DNA from: Topomyia yanbarensis
Lineage: Eukaryota; Arthropoda; Insecta; Diptera; Culicidae
Length of the DNA: 64,000 nt
Assembly (NCBI RefSeq): GCF_030247195.1
Contig: NC_080671.1
Location: 62,347,589 to 62,411,588 of the forward strand
Reading direction: 5' to 3'
This document shows positions 23,200 to 34,689 of this stretch, in pieces; positions within the stretch are counted from its first letter, which is position 1; each line of letters begins with the position of its first letter. The notes below the pieces were generated by a model. The model was not told the DNA's origin, ran no database searches, and saw only the letters and a list, made by a program, of their open reading frames with translations. The position numbers were made by a program, and so were the translations under genes.

Positions 23200-24720
23200 G
23201 AATAACACTTTAAATAAACTGAACAAATTAAAGGAAAAAAAAATAAAACATAAAATTTAAAATAATTATGAAGTATGAAAATAGTAAACAAAGAAGTTGT
23301 TCATAAAATGGATAGAATGATTAATATAAATCAAATTAATAAAATAAATTAAATCAGCTCAAATGAAAATTAGACAATATTAAAATAGTTATGAAATTAA
23401 GAGAGTAAATTAAATTGTTTCAAGCTAACAAACTGTCATCTAATAATAAAAAGAACTGACTAAACCGAAATAATAAAATGAAGAAACTGAATAAAATATA
23501 TGAACTGTGAACAATGAACAATTTAATAAAAAGATTAAAATAAATTAAATAAATAATGTGAATATAACCAAAAAATTAATGAGATAAATAATATGAACAA
23601 TATGGTTAAAATTAACCCTTTCATGCCTAATATTTTTCTAGCACATATATTGTTCCAAACCTATTTTGATCAAGATAGATGCTTATCTATCAGTGCGAGA
23701 ATCTGCTCAATTTTTACATAGCGATCCTTAATACACATCTCCTGCAAAGTTTTCAATAGTTCGATTAGACAGCCGATAGTAGCCTATATCGATAAAACTT
23801 ATCAGCTTTCAACAATAATTGAAGGCAACGAAGATATATCAAAATATAATTTTTCACCAATAACTGAAAATGTCTCTGGCAGCACAGCTCCAGTGAAATC
23901 CAACCAGAACAATTGCAATAACTTCAGTTCTGCGGATATTTTTTGTAACTATTAGCGCTCAAACAATTATTATTAGTGTTACTTTTTTGTGAGGAAATCT
24001 TGTCTAACCCCAAAGTTACAGCTGTTTAAAAACGTGGTTGTTCATAAATAATAGGGTATCCAGAGTGTAATAAGTAATAAAATCAATAAAATTAATAGAA
24101 TGAATGAAATAAACAAAATGAAGAAAGTGATAAAATGAACCCAAATATTTTCTTTCTACATATTTTAATTTTTTTTCCATTTTGTTTGCTTTTAAACAAT
24201 AAAATGATTGAATAAAAAAACAGCGACATTAAAAAGTAATAGGATTAATAGATTAAATGTAATTGTGTCTAATTAATGTTCTAGATGTAATGAATAAAAT
24301 GAATGACTGAACAATATTAGTCAGATTATTAAAATGAATAAAATGTGTGAACTCAAGAAATAATATAGAATTGCATAACACGAAAAAAGTAAATAAAATA
24401 AATTAAATGAACGATACGAATAAGATGCATGAGATAATAAACTGATCGGAATGCATTCAAAGAATGAAATGAATACAATAGATAAAATGAGATCAAATAA
24501 ACAAAATGAATCAAAAGAATACTAAATGAAAAAAATCATTAAAATGAAATGATCATATATTCAAAATAAAATAAATATTTAAAATGAAAAAATAAACAAA
24601 ACGAATATAATCCATGAAATGAATGATCTGGAAAAAAAATAAGCATATAGAATAAAATTTAAAAAAGTTGGTTAAATGAAGTAAATGAATAAAACGAATT
24701 TCACGAATTCCAAAACCTTT
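23200..24720. repeat. AT-rich low-complexity region, AATAAAATGAA type
   Basis: Dense, irregular repetition of AATAAAATGAA and AAATGAATAAA words over about 1.5 kb. It is interrupted at about 23625-24060 by ordinary sequence. It looks like a long-decayed microsatellite. No coding potential. Confidence 0.75.
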
Positions 24721-24942
24721 GTTTCAGAATATTCAAGTACTTGTGAAAATCCCATTGCAAAGAGCACGTTTTCGTTTTTCTTTACTTGCTGGCGTTTCAA
24801 GATTATCTGGTGTTTCTACTTTATTGATAGGCCTTAATTTATCATAAGGAAATCTAGAAATCAGGAATTTGTCTTGGAATTAAAAGATGTCTTTTTGGTC
24901 ACAGATATCTGAAAAATGATTTTTGCATAGAATTGAATTTTT

Positions 24943-25329
24943 CTGTATCGATTTTGTTGGCTATTTTCGGCAAATTTGAGACTAAGAGAAACGAAAGAAA
25001 TGAAATTGAAAGACGGATAGGTATTCTAGAGCGAATCAGTTATAAACTTAGAACGGAAAACTAGAACTAGGCAGGCTCATATGGGCATGATCGAAAGGAA
25101 ATGTGAAGAACTCTTTGCCTTCTGCAGAGTAGGAGTTGGGCGTTGCACCCAAGTCTACCGCATGGTCTATGGTAGAACATAACTCATCATCATGTTTTAC
25201 CGCCGGCGTAGTTTTCCGTTCTAAGTTTATAACTGATTCGCTCTAGAATACCTATCCGTCTTTCAATTTCATTTCTTTCGTTTCTCTTAGTCTCAAATTT
25301 GCCGAAAATAGCCAACAAAATCGATACAG
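24943..25329. mobile_element. Foldback element with 121-bp arms
   Basis: Arms 24943-25063 and 25209-25329 are reverse complements (cores GTATCGATTTTGTTGGCTAT and GACGGATAGGTATTCTAGAG) around a 145-bp spacer. A single, more diverged arm lies at 42921-43010. The spacer has no frame of note. Identity between the arms is very high by eye, suggesting recent formation or repair between arms. Confidence 0.85.
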
Positions 25330-26171
25330 TAGAACCTTGCGGCAATTAAAACATAGTAACACAGAATAGAATTTTCAGATCCAGTATTTTAACGGGTAAT
25401 TGGAAATAGTAAACTGAGATACGGCCACCTGTAAATAGTATTCATTTGCTGTGAAGTAATGAAAAGAGTGCCAAGTGTCTATGTTATGTTGGCAATTATA
25501 TTATTGTCGATGGCACAAAAGCCGTACATTCAGTCGATTTCAATGCAGTCTCTTTCCACCCATCCTTATCACTTGCGAATTGTTTAGTTCCGGAATTCTC
25601 GTTCTGGAGATATGGGTTTATGAGTCCTACACAAAACAATAACATGACAAAGGAATGGTACAAACTTCCAGTATTTAAATTCATCGAAAAGCCAGTGGCC
25701 ATTGAAAGTGTCCCTGTACCGCTTTTGAGACACGAACATTTTTGATATTACAAGTCGTATTTTTTCGCAAATAAATATGCTTTTAGTCACACTGATAATG
25801 AGAAATACACGCCAAAAAAATCTGAATTTTATCGTTGACGTAATTGCAAACATGACACAATTCAACAAACCATAATTTACGATATGACGAAACATTACCG
25901 TGTTCCGTTTAATTTTACATGAAACATATACTTTACATGCGCAATGACATAAAATTACACTTCCTACCAATCAGAACAAACGCTGTATGCGGAGCAAAAT
26001 TACATGATATACGAAATAAAACGTCATATAAAATTAAAATCAAACGTAAAACTAAGTCATATCATATCAGAAATCAGTTGGAAATAAACTGATTTATTTC
26101 GAAAGCCAGCCCATTTGTTTTCAATCGTAAGCTGAACCGAGTACAGAACCGGAGGTCGCATTCGCATATTT

Positions 26172-26172
<1 letters not shown>
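25330..26172. other. AT-rich non-coding stretch
   Basis: No supported gene. The frame at 25584-25970 (minus) is hydrophobic but lacks any domain, promoter or splice context. Confidence 0.5.

Positions 26173-26205
<33 letters not shown>
26173..26205 (-). repeat. T33 tract, possible retroposon poly(A) tail
   Basis: An uninterrupted run of 33 T. On the minus strand it would be the tail of a retroposon extending to higher coordinates. No target duplication could be matched, so a plain homopolymer is equally possible. Confidence 0.5.
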
Positions 26206-26208
<3 letters not shown>

Positions 26209-26505
26209 GAAAACTTTTTAAAATGTAATTCTTGGTTGATGATTTGATGACGCTGATAATGGCCAATTTGTTTTCCAAAGTAAATGTTCTCTGGGTGGGA
26301 GATTTTTGTTGCAACTGGCCCCGTTACTAACACGGAGCTGTACCAACTAATTATTACACGTCAGTCCACGGAGCCGACTGAATCCTACGCGACCAACGAG
26401 CACCGACGGCAACGACATACACCACATCACTGCGGCGATAGCGAGCAACATACGGGATGAAACGCACAAGGCAAGTTGCCAATCCCCACCGGTTGGTCTC
26501 TACAG

Positions 26506-26670
26506 CGGGTGCGATCGAGAAGCGCCGCCAGCAATATTTCAGCTCTCGCTGAAGATGATCCACCCATACGGGAAGATCCGCAGCCGCACAAAGCAAAATT
26601 AAAATATTTGGTGATGTGTCCCGACTTGGCAGGCAGCCCTGTTGGCATGCACGATTTGCTTGTTTGCAAG
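26506..26670 (+). CDS. Possible internal exon, unknown product
   Basis: The 165-bp segment is bounded by an acceptor-like GGTTGGTCTCTACAG and a donor-like CTTGTTTGCAAG|GTAATA. It is open in phase 0 for 55 codons (starting RVRSRSAASN, ending HDLLVCK). No family was recognised. A decayed second copy of its 3' half lies about 300 bp downstream, so this may instead be part of a repeat. Confidence 0.2.
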
Positions 26671-26939
26671 GTAATATGGGATGCTGAATATAACAGAAGC
26701 ACAGCGCGAATGGAATTGTAGACTACTTAGGTATTTATTGTCTATCCCGAGATAAACTAGCGTTTTGTCGATTTGTTGCTATGTATGTCGCATATCAGTG
26801 CGAACGAAACAAAAAAAATTGTAAAATCGTTTTTTTTTCATGCGCGTAATTCGGCGCACGGCTTGATGGCGCATGGCTAAAATGTCACGATATGGATTTT
26901 AGAAAAGATTCGCAACATTCCAGGCGGAAAAATCCATAC

Positions 26940-27955
26940 AAAGCACAAAGCAAACATGTATCGATGTGGTCCCATCTGGACATACAACATGTACGCTCTG
27001 CTTGGTTGCACGGTAACAGGTGGCGTTGCATGTAGGGGAGAGAGAGAGGACACTTGATCCATGGGGATATTTGATTCCCTGATCATATCTCCTAATATCT
27101 ACGCATAAAGTTATCTCAATATAAAAAGCAAATGAAGTATACGGTCGTTTATGATATTTAAAAAACAAATCTGATGTATTACATTTGGTTTAGAAAAAAT
27201 GTTTAATATTTTAGAAAATATCCATCTCGAACATCTTTTCACAAATTTTTGAACGGTTGTACGAGACCGTCGAACTAATTTTTTATGAATATTTTCAACT
27301 ACGATTACTCTTTTAGGGTTTTTCCCTTGAAAAACACATTTTTCGAATAAAAATAAATTTTGTTCACCTCATACAACAGGTATCTTTGATCCCTGTAACA
27401 CTGGGTATTCTTGATCCCTATCATTAGTTCTCTCAAACACTTTTAAAATGTATAAAAATAGAAAAACATCATTTTCATAACGTACGTGGTACAAATGATG
27501 GTATAAGTTATTGAAGGGTGAAAAAGCCAGTTAAACAGCGCTGATTTACCGCAAATACTTGTTTTAACTTTCTACTGTGGTTAAAGTTTGTCGTGTATCT
27601 AAAAAGGTAGTCTTATTAATTAATTTGTTAGGATAGGTGGTTAGCTGAACTTTCGTGTCCATAGGTCATAGTGGGCTTTGTTTCTTTAACCCTAGTAGGC
27701 GGCGGATCAAGTTACCACATGTTTTTACAAAAACCTCGTTTTGGCATGATTTTCAAAACTGTTCATATTACTGATAGGACATAATATTCGCATTTATACA
27801 TTATTCAAATTGACTACAAGATGGCAAATTTTGCAATTGAATTTTTTATTTCATTCAAAAGTTATGAGAAAAAAAAGCTAAAGTGGGATCAAGCATGCCA
27901 ACTCTCCCCTAATCTTTGGATGCATTGCGCGGATTGTATTGTGGCCTACTTAGGT
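26940..27955 (+). repeat. Decayed duplicate of 26590-26755, split by a TA element
   Basis: Segments 26940-27032 and 27912-27955 together parallel 26590-26755: shared order of CACAAAGCAAA, GATGTG-TCCC, TGCTTG-TTGCA-GGTAA and CCTACTTAGGT. The element at 27035-27909 sits inside this copy. Confidence 0.5.
27035..27909. mobile_element. TA-flanked element, CTTGATCCC family
   Basis: Ends GGGGAGAG...CTTGATCC and, inward from the right, GGGGAGAGTTGGCATGCTTG. TA dinucleotides flank both sides (27033-27034 and 27910-27911). The words CTTTGATCCC and CTTGATCCC recur inside near 27383 and 27412. No transposase. Confidence 0.8.
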
Positions 27956-28305
27956 GTTTTTTTCAAGTTAGAAAATCGGAAATTTGTTTGAAATTTCATA
28001 CAAACTTTAATTTTAAAATGTTAAGCTATGTCCAATTAAAAAAAAATCTTTCTTACGGTTTAGTAATAACCCCAAACCTCTGAAAATTTGTTCTTTTTTT
28101 AAATTATTTATATTTTGTCAACAAAAATCTAAAAAGAAAAGAAACATTTTGAATGTGATTGCATGATGGAGAACTTATCGGTAAAAAGTTGTTCTAACAA
28201 TAACTTTGTACAGGTTTTTAAATTTCATACTAATCGACATACGAAACTGTAATTTTATTACAGAATACAATTTTAAGAATCATTTTAAATCCAAACGCAT
28301 TTAAC
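27956..28305. other. AT-rich non-coding stretch
   Basis: Nothing recognised. Confidence 0.5.
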
Positions 28306-28331
28306 AAAAATCTTCCAAAATTCGATAGTTG
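28306..28331 (+). repeat. 26-bp direct repeat, left copy
   Basis: Begins AAAAATCTTCCAAAATTCG and ends ATAGTTG. Identical to 30268-30293. The pair is best read as the target duplication of the retroposon between them. Confidence 0.85.
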
Positions 28332-30267
28332 CGTTGCGTTGCGTTGCGTTGCGTTGTGACGATGATTTTGGCGGATTGCACACTGACTTCATCATGTTTG
28401 ACTGCTGATTATCTAATAAGAGTTGCTTAGGAAGTGGTAAGTAGGAATTCATACCAATCCGACCCATATTAAAATCTCAACAGCATGATAGCCATCATTG
28501 CCGGCCGCCCCCATCTCCATCGTTCACGGGGAAGGATAAAGGATAAGGTAGACGGGAAGTGTTGATGCTCCACCTACTTAACGGAAGGACGACGATTCAT
28601 CAGACTCTTCCATAGGTGTCGCGGAGTTGGTGGTTTGGAAGGGTATCAGGTCTAGGATTCGCTCCAAGCAAACGATGCGACCTGTAAAGCATGTTTTATT
28701 AGGTAGTTGTTTAGTTAGTCTTCGAGTGCACGATCACTCGAAAAAGAGATGATCTTGTTTAGTTTTTGGTTATTTTTAAACTCTGGGCAGCCGGCTACCG
28801 AGAGTATACTATGTTCCCTAAACAAAAGCAATTTGAACTCCACACGGCCGACCGTGGGAGTATTGCCTAGAAAAGCTAATCTTATCCGCGTAATGGGCCG
28901 GATCACTATTTATTGCAACAGTATTTGGACAGAATTCGCTACTTCTTCTCTACGATATACTTATTGGCTTGAAAACTACCGAGTGATAACACATTATACA
29001 GGCAAAAATAGCGAGAGATGTTATAAATCAAGGAAAGTATTTCTTATTTTCCATATCGGATTGTTTGTGGAATACAAGTATACGAGCGATAATACCGAAC
29101 ACTGAAGGGAAATATAAAGGATTGTTAACCTGATGCACGGGCTTGTTAGCAATAACGGAGCTTTAAATTAGGTTCATAAAAACAGACGCGGCGAATTTTC
29201 AATACGTATTGACCCGTGTTCATAGATACTAGTCAGATTAGTCGTATTGGGGCTAATTTCCGATCAACTATTCATTTTTACGGCAATGTTTTCTCGACTA
29301 GATCTGTTCGCACCCTCTCATTCTGTTCGCACCCTCTCATTCTGCGGTCTAAGGACCAAATATCATCAATAGACTTAGACTCGCGTGGAGGCATGAGATA
29401 GGAAACTTGTAAGAATTTTGCTATCCCACCGTTTGACTACCAGAATGGATGGGAGAACAGTAATACTAGCAAATACCGACTACCATAAGAGCGGTGCAAA
29501 TTTGAACGAGTGACGTAGAGTACTGCACTGAAAAAAGGACCAGGAGTGCGATTTTACGAAGTTTTAGCTTCCGATGGCCCTACATTTTCTGACAAAGTGA
29601 AGTTCTTGAATGTTGAGATTTTTATTACTGTTTAGAAAAGCAAAAGTATCATAAAGCTAGTGTCAGGCCTTCATGAGACCTCAAGGAGTCACTTTTGGAG
29701 GTATTCGTAAATGTAGATTTGTCAGTAGACGGTTCCAAATATAATAGAAAAATACCTAATTTAACACAACTACAGATCACTTGCAACATAAAAAGCTTTT
29801 TGTGAAATTCGACAGCTCCATCTTAGGCCAATTCAATAAATTTCCTACATGAAAGTTTCCATTTTTTAAAAACGGTTTTTAAACCAAAGCTTTGGAAGTT
29901 AAACCTTGGCGTGGAAGTGCCGGTATATTAATATATTCTGTTACTTAGTGTAGAATTAGATTTCGTCATTTACGGCTAATATACAACCGCCAGAAGAAAC
30001 TTAAAACGTTGGTACACAATCAAGAAAGGCGAATCAGAAAAGGTGAGTATATGTCAGTGATTCACTAAATACAGACTGGAAAGAGGGTAATATGGAAAAC
30101 CTTAAGGTCCGTCCAGATTAAGTCTTCGGTACGGAGCAAAACGTCGGCCTAGGAACTCCTAGCATGTTGTTAGTCGCCTCTTACGACATGGGAGCAGTTC
30201 CCAGAGGTTCTATTCTTGGTTGAAATAGTGCAAAAAGATTTCAGCCCGCCGGACACCACACGGCTTG
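28332..30267 (-). mobile_element. Probable non-LTR retroposon, 1.94 kb
   Basis: Lies exactly between 26-bp direct repeats. Five copies of the pentamer CGTTG abut the left repeat (28332-28356) and fit a simple-sequence 3' tail of a minus-strand element. The opposite end reads GCCGTGTGGTGTCCGGCGGG on the minus strand and, further in, CCATGTCGTAAGAGGCGACT. No reverse transcriptase was seen; the longest frames are about 60-120 codons without motifs. It is therefore non-autonomous or internally deleted. A short tandem copy of TGTTCGCACCCTCTCATTC lies near 29306-29343. Confidence 0.7.
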
Positions 30268-30293
30268 AAAAATCTTCCAAAATTCGATAGTTG
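30268..30293 (+). repeat. 26-bp direct repeat, right copy
   Basis: Exact copy of 28306-28331; see the retroposon it delimits. Confidence 0.85.
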
Positions 30294-31131
30294 TCGAAAT
30301 ATTTGGAATTTTGCTCCAATATGAACAATTAATTCGTGGAATTATGCCTTTTTTAAAGTTATTCGTGTTACCCAATCATAAAATGTGAATAATCTAATGT
30401 TTATCGATTTAAAAACGTAAATGAAACTTTTTCAGTGTATTTTCATCATGGTGAAGCTTTCAAAAAAAAGTTTTCATTATACCAACTTTTGACATTATTT
30501 ATAATTCATACTATTTGCAGTCTGAAGTACAATAAATTAATTTTTTAAATATAATTCTAAACGCCATGTAGAATCAAAATGCTCACAATTTTCCGAAATG
30601 TAGTAGTTCTCGAGATATTTTAAATTTTGTTTTAACAACACAGTTATTTTGTTTTATTTCGCCCTTTCCAGTTTTTTGTAATTCTTTATCAACAACAGGA
30701 AGTTTTTCAAAAGGCCCATAAAAATATGGATGTTTCATTGCATGCTCCATCCAAACTCACTGTGAAAATTATGCAACGTGACAGACATATTGAAATGACA
30801 ATAGAACGCAAACCGTTCATGATAGAACATATCCTTCTTTAGGAAAAATGGGGGTTTAGGGACCTTAATAATGTGCAATTGTGATAGAGTCTGATTTTAT
30901 CGTTTTGGCAGACCTATCTTATAAAATATACGTAAACTTGTAACGTGACAGACAGAAGCCTTGGCCATATGGATGTAAGCCACTGTTAAGTCGATCGGTA
31001 TATGAAGCCCACTCTTAAGAATTTCGAAAAAAATCTGGATAGCTTTAGCGAACACCATATCATTCCTACGCAAGAAAGGTAAAACAAGCATAAATAAAAA
31101 AAAAACTTGACTCACCAAACCAACTTAAATC
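30294..31131. other. AT-rich non-coding stretch
   Basis: No gene or element boundary recognised. Confidence 0.5.
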
Positions 31132-31575
31132 TCAACGCAACCCGATGCTGCATAATCGCTTCTTCTGATTAATTTCGTATAGCACTTGGCGCAGCAAAAC
31201 CGAGAATTGGCTCCACCCCAAAGCCAGTATTACCAACCGGAACCCATTTAGACTAATTGCAGCCTCCCGATGATGGTCGAATCTACCGATAAACTTCTCT
31301 GCTCCGGTTGTCGGTGGCCCGAGAACGGTACAAACACTCGACAGCTGCTGCCTGTCGGGTTGTGGCAATAAGCGAACACTATGCACACTTTCGCCTAGGT
31401 GTGTGGTGTGGTGTTGGCATCCTTCTAGCCCAAGATGTAGAGTAAGTTTTTTGGCAGCATCAAGATCGTCAATAGGAAATAATTGCCAAAGTTCAACTGG
31501 CAACGATTGGAAAATGAGCACCTTTTCAACAATTACGTGACTTTCGACTTCGGGAAAGTGCGCGCATACACACAT
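31132..31575 (-). CDS. Open frame of 147 codons, unknown product
   Basis: Starts at ATG 31575 and ends at TGA 31132. The region is richer in G+C than its surroundings and the frame stays open 24 codons further upstream. That extension reads LWLALLPSFLHAES, much like a signal peptide without its Met. There is no recognised domain and no confident splice site; a GGTGAGTC donor-like site lies only after the stop. It could be a decayed secreted-protein gene, an exon, or chance. Length alone is not significant in a 64-kb window. Confidence 0.25.
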   Translation of the reverse strand: MCVCAHFPEVESHVIVEKVLIFQSLPVELWQLFPIDDLDAAKKLTLHLGLEGCQHHTTHLGESVHSVRLLPQPDRQQLSSVCTVLGPPTTGAEKFIGRFDHHREAAISLNGFRLVILALGWSQFSVLLRQVLYEINQKKRLCSIGLR

Positions 31576-32580
31576 TTTGGCCAGAACGGCTGTTTGAGTT
31601 CTAGCACTTTCAGCATGCAGGAAAGATGGGAGTAACGCAAGCCATAACTAATTTCCTTTCCAACCAAGGCCCGACCTCTTGCTACCGTCAGCCTGTTTTC
31701 CTAGGCAACATTTAGTTTGGTTTTCGTCCGACTCCTTACTGCGGTGATTTTCCTTTCTGGTTTCACCCTGTTGAAGGCACCCCAAACTGCACAAAACTTA
31801 TAACAGATAATAATTTCTGCACGATCGTAAATCCTTCAGGAGAACTTGTTGTTTCCTCAAAGCTGCTTGAAAGATCTGTGTTTGAGTAGCATGCGAAGGG
31901 GAACAACTCGTGCCCGGGTTGGTTCACAAGGGAATGTCAACATTTCGTTAAAGATGAAAGGTAGACGTACTGCTGATTTTCGCTTTTCCTATGAAAATAC
32001 ACACAACTCCGTGAATATGACACAATCATTTACTCTGGCGTTGATGTTTCACTTCTAACTCGCACGGTTAGTCTGAAATAAGCTTACATCGAAATGTGTT
32101 GGAAGCAAACACAATGCATCTACTGTTCCTTTCACGTTTTGGCAGGCTCTGGTTTTGAAACTTCTAGTCCACATCTGTTTGGAGAATGCAAGGCAGCAAC
32201 TTTAGAAAGGAAGTGGCTCTCAAATAGGGGGGTTAATATGTAGGGTTTCGCAAAACGGGAGTGGCATATACATTGTTCGGCGAAGTGTGTTATATTTGAA
32301 GAATCCCGAATAGAAATTGATAATAAAAGTCTATCGAAGTGTGACACTTGTTATTCTTATTTTAATCTAACTAAATCTATAAGGATATGTTGAGAAACTG
32401 TTTTTAATTGGTTTGTGTTACGTTATGATATCAGTTCAGTGCTTAAGATTCGTATTCTTTTTTTTTATTTTAATGCCTGTAGCAATATTTGTTTCTTGAC
32501 ATCAATGGTGTTCCATATTATTTATCTCATTTGTGTATTGTTTTCATTCATCATTGTATCATACTCATTATTTCATATTC
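31576..32580. other. Single-copy-looking non-coding sequence
   Basis: Slightly GC-richer near 31620-31800 and AT-rich after. No gene supported. Confidence 0.45.
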
Positions 32581-32944
32581 GACGACAGAGGACAGACGAC
32601 AGACGACAGACGACAGAGGACAGACGACAGACGACAGACGACAGACGACAGACGACAGACGACAGACGACAGACGACAGCCGACAGACGACAGACGACAG
32701 ACGACAGACGGCAGACGACAGACGACAGACGACAGACGACAGACGACAGACGACAGACGACAGACGACAGACGACAGACGACAGACGACAGACGACAGAC
32801 GACAGACGACAGACGACAGACGACAGACGACAGACGACAGACGACAGACGACAGACGACAGACGACAGACGACAGACGACAGACGACAGACGACAGACGA
32901 CAGACGACAGACGACAGACGACAGACGATAGACGACAGACGACA
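32581..32944. repeat. Heptamer tandem array, (GACAGAC)n, about 52 copies
   Basis: 364 bp made almost only of the 7-mer GACAGAC. A handful of substitutions (for example GACAGAG near 32585-32617, a C near 32680, a G near 32710, a T near 32929) mark individual units. Because 7 is not a multiple of 3, each frame cycles through the same seven codons. Neither strand produces a stop, which explains the long frames here. Confidence 0.97.
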
Positions 32945-33009
32945 TATTTGGGGCAGCTCAGATATCAAATTGGGAGGCACCGAATTGATGTAATACTTAA
33001 ATAGTACAA

Positions 33010-33960
33010 ATCTGCTCATACTTTATGTAGGAATTCGCCCAACATTTGCACGAGCTGTCAGAAAAGAGGTGCTTGATGTAATTCTCTGTTCTGACGGTAT
33101 CATGCATGTGTTAGTAAAGTGGGTTGTGCCAAACGAGCACAAACCGTCATTATCTATTGTTGATCATAAGTACATCTTCTTTGATCATTTAAACGCCCCG
33201 CTAGATATCGTCACATATCGTAATCCCAAATCAACGATCTCAAATCTCTACAAAGAGGGCTTGACGACTCGGTTTCATGGGCATCTTCCGACGGTTGAAT
33301 CTCCACGTGACTTAAATGAGGTCCTGAATAAAACAAACTCACTCTAGCAACATACCAAAAGGGCTTCTCCGCTTCGAGTTGATAGTTTTGCTCCGTACAA
33401 GTTTTCGGGAAAAATGGAATCATTCCGGTTCTACTTCAAAGAGCATATTTGGAAAGAGCTCTTACTTGTAGTCGTGTAACAGGATACATTCCATTAGTGT
33501 GGCGGGAAATAACTGTAAAACGCATTCCCAAAGATGGCCGCGTAACTTATGAGAAAGCAAAGAGACCGATCAGTCTGACCTCTTTCCTTCTCAAAAGGGG
33601 GAACGTTTAATCGACCTTTTTTTCGCAAAAAAATCAAGCTTAGGAGTTTTTCTTGACACTGAAAGTGCTTTTGACAACGTGTCTTTCGAATCCATTTTGA
33701 AAGCAGCACTAGGTCATGGAGTACCTTCACGAACTGGCTACACGCCATGCTTAGCAATCGACAGCTGTGTTCAACGTTAAGACTAGTAGAGATAAGGAAA
33801 CTGAGTGTCTGCGAATGTCCTCAAGGTGGTGTGATGTCACCATCTCTATAGAACCTTGTCGCCGATGGCTTGTTGTGGAAACATAATGAGCTGGGGTTTC
33901 CGACATATGGTTTCGCCGATGATTATCATATAGTGATCACATTACTGCGATTGCGTAGTG
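33010..33960 (+). pseudogene. Non-LTR retrotransposon relic (endonuclease + RT)
   Basis: The stretch 33036-33347 reads as the C-terminal end of an endonuclease domain (RPTFARAVRKEVLDV, then VDHKYIFF and NPKSTISNLYKEGL). After stops and frame changes, reverse transcriptase motifs follow: a fingers motif RPISLTSFLLK near 33565-33600, motif A FLDTESAFDNV at about 33648-33682, motif B CPQGGVMSPS at 33818-33848, and motif C GFADDYHIVI at 33909-33940. The order and spacing fit an R1/Jockey-type element with large deletions. Several stops and at least two frameshifts make it inactive. Confidence 0.8.
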
Positions 33961-34689
33961 AAAAAAAATATGGGCCGACATATCGTGTTTTTTTTTCAAA
34001 ACGGGTTTAACTTATTTAGAAGTATTTTGAAAATATCTGGAGTTTGAATTTAAACAGCAACTAGCATCTTTTCTTCGAATATTAAGACTAAATACTAGCC
34101 TTGATCAAACAAACTAATTAGGATAATGTTGACATTTTGCACTATAAAACGTTTTCAAAAAAAAGCTTTTGAATAATATTTGCACTCCTCCTTCTAGTCA
34201 GTCTGTTGATCCCGAAGAGAGCATTGAGTTTGTTTGTTTGGTCTCTGGAAAGCTGTCAACACCTGTCGATTTTTCCTGTCGTTTCATAAGCCAAACAATC
34301 GCGTTCTAGCATGCAATAAAAACAATCTGTTTTTTTCACCACATGGGTGCGGTACGGGTACGCACCAGCGAAGCAGTAAAAATCACCGTGGTAAACAGCA
34401 CGTGTTTGGATTAAATGAAACCAGATAGAGGGTACAAGTTGATTCGCCACACAGTTCTTGTTGCAGTGGCCAATACAGTTGGATTGCAATGATTAATAAA
34501 AGTCAGTTCCATTCAAATCTAGAGGAAATATACATTTAACAATGTTTTTGGTAATAGGCGACAAGACGAAAAAAATATTTTTTTAATTATATATCATAAC
34601 ATTTTTACATATTTTCCCAAAATAGTGGAAATCTCATTCATTTAGAAAACACAAATCAATCTAACGTGCAAAAAAAGCTGCTAGGTGGC
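33961..34689. other. Non-coding sequence after the RT relic
   Basis: The RT similarity stops at about 33960. Parts of 34230-34490 (GTTTGGATT, CACAGTTCTTGTTGCA) loosely resemble 45445-45500. No gene. Confidence 0.4.

Noticed and set aside
25584..25970. 128-codon hydrophobic minus frame
   Set aside because: AT-rich composition gives Phe/Ile/Val-rich translations by chance; no motif, splice or promoter signal.
26354..26702. Minus-strand frames of 80-91 codons
   Set aside because: They overlap the plus-strand exon-like segment and have no domain or promoter; most likely shadows.
32581..32944. CRISPR-like repetitive array
   Set aside because: Units are contiguous 7-mers with no spacers, and the sequence is eukaryotic.
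32415..33019. Frames encoding DDRRQTT and LSSVVCR repeats
   Set aside because: Consequence of a stop-free heptamer array; present in every frame on both strands.
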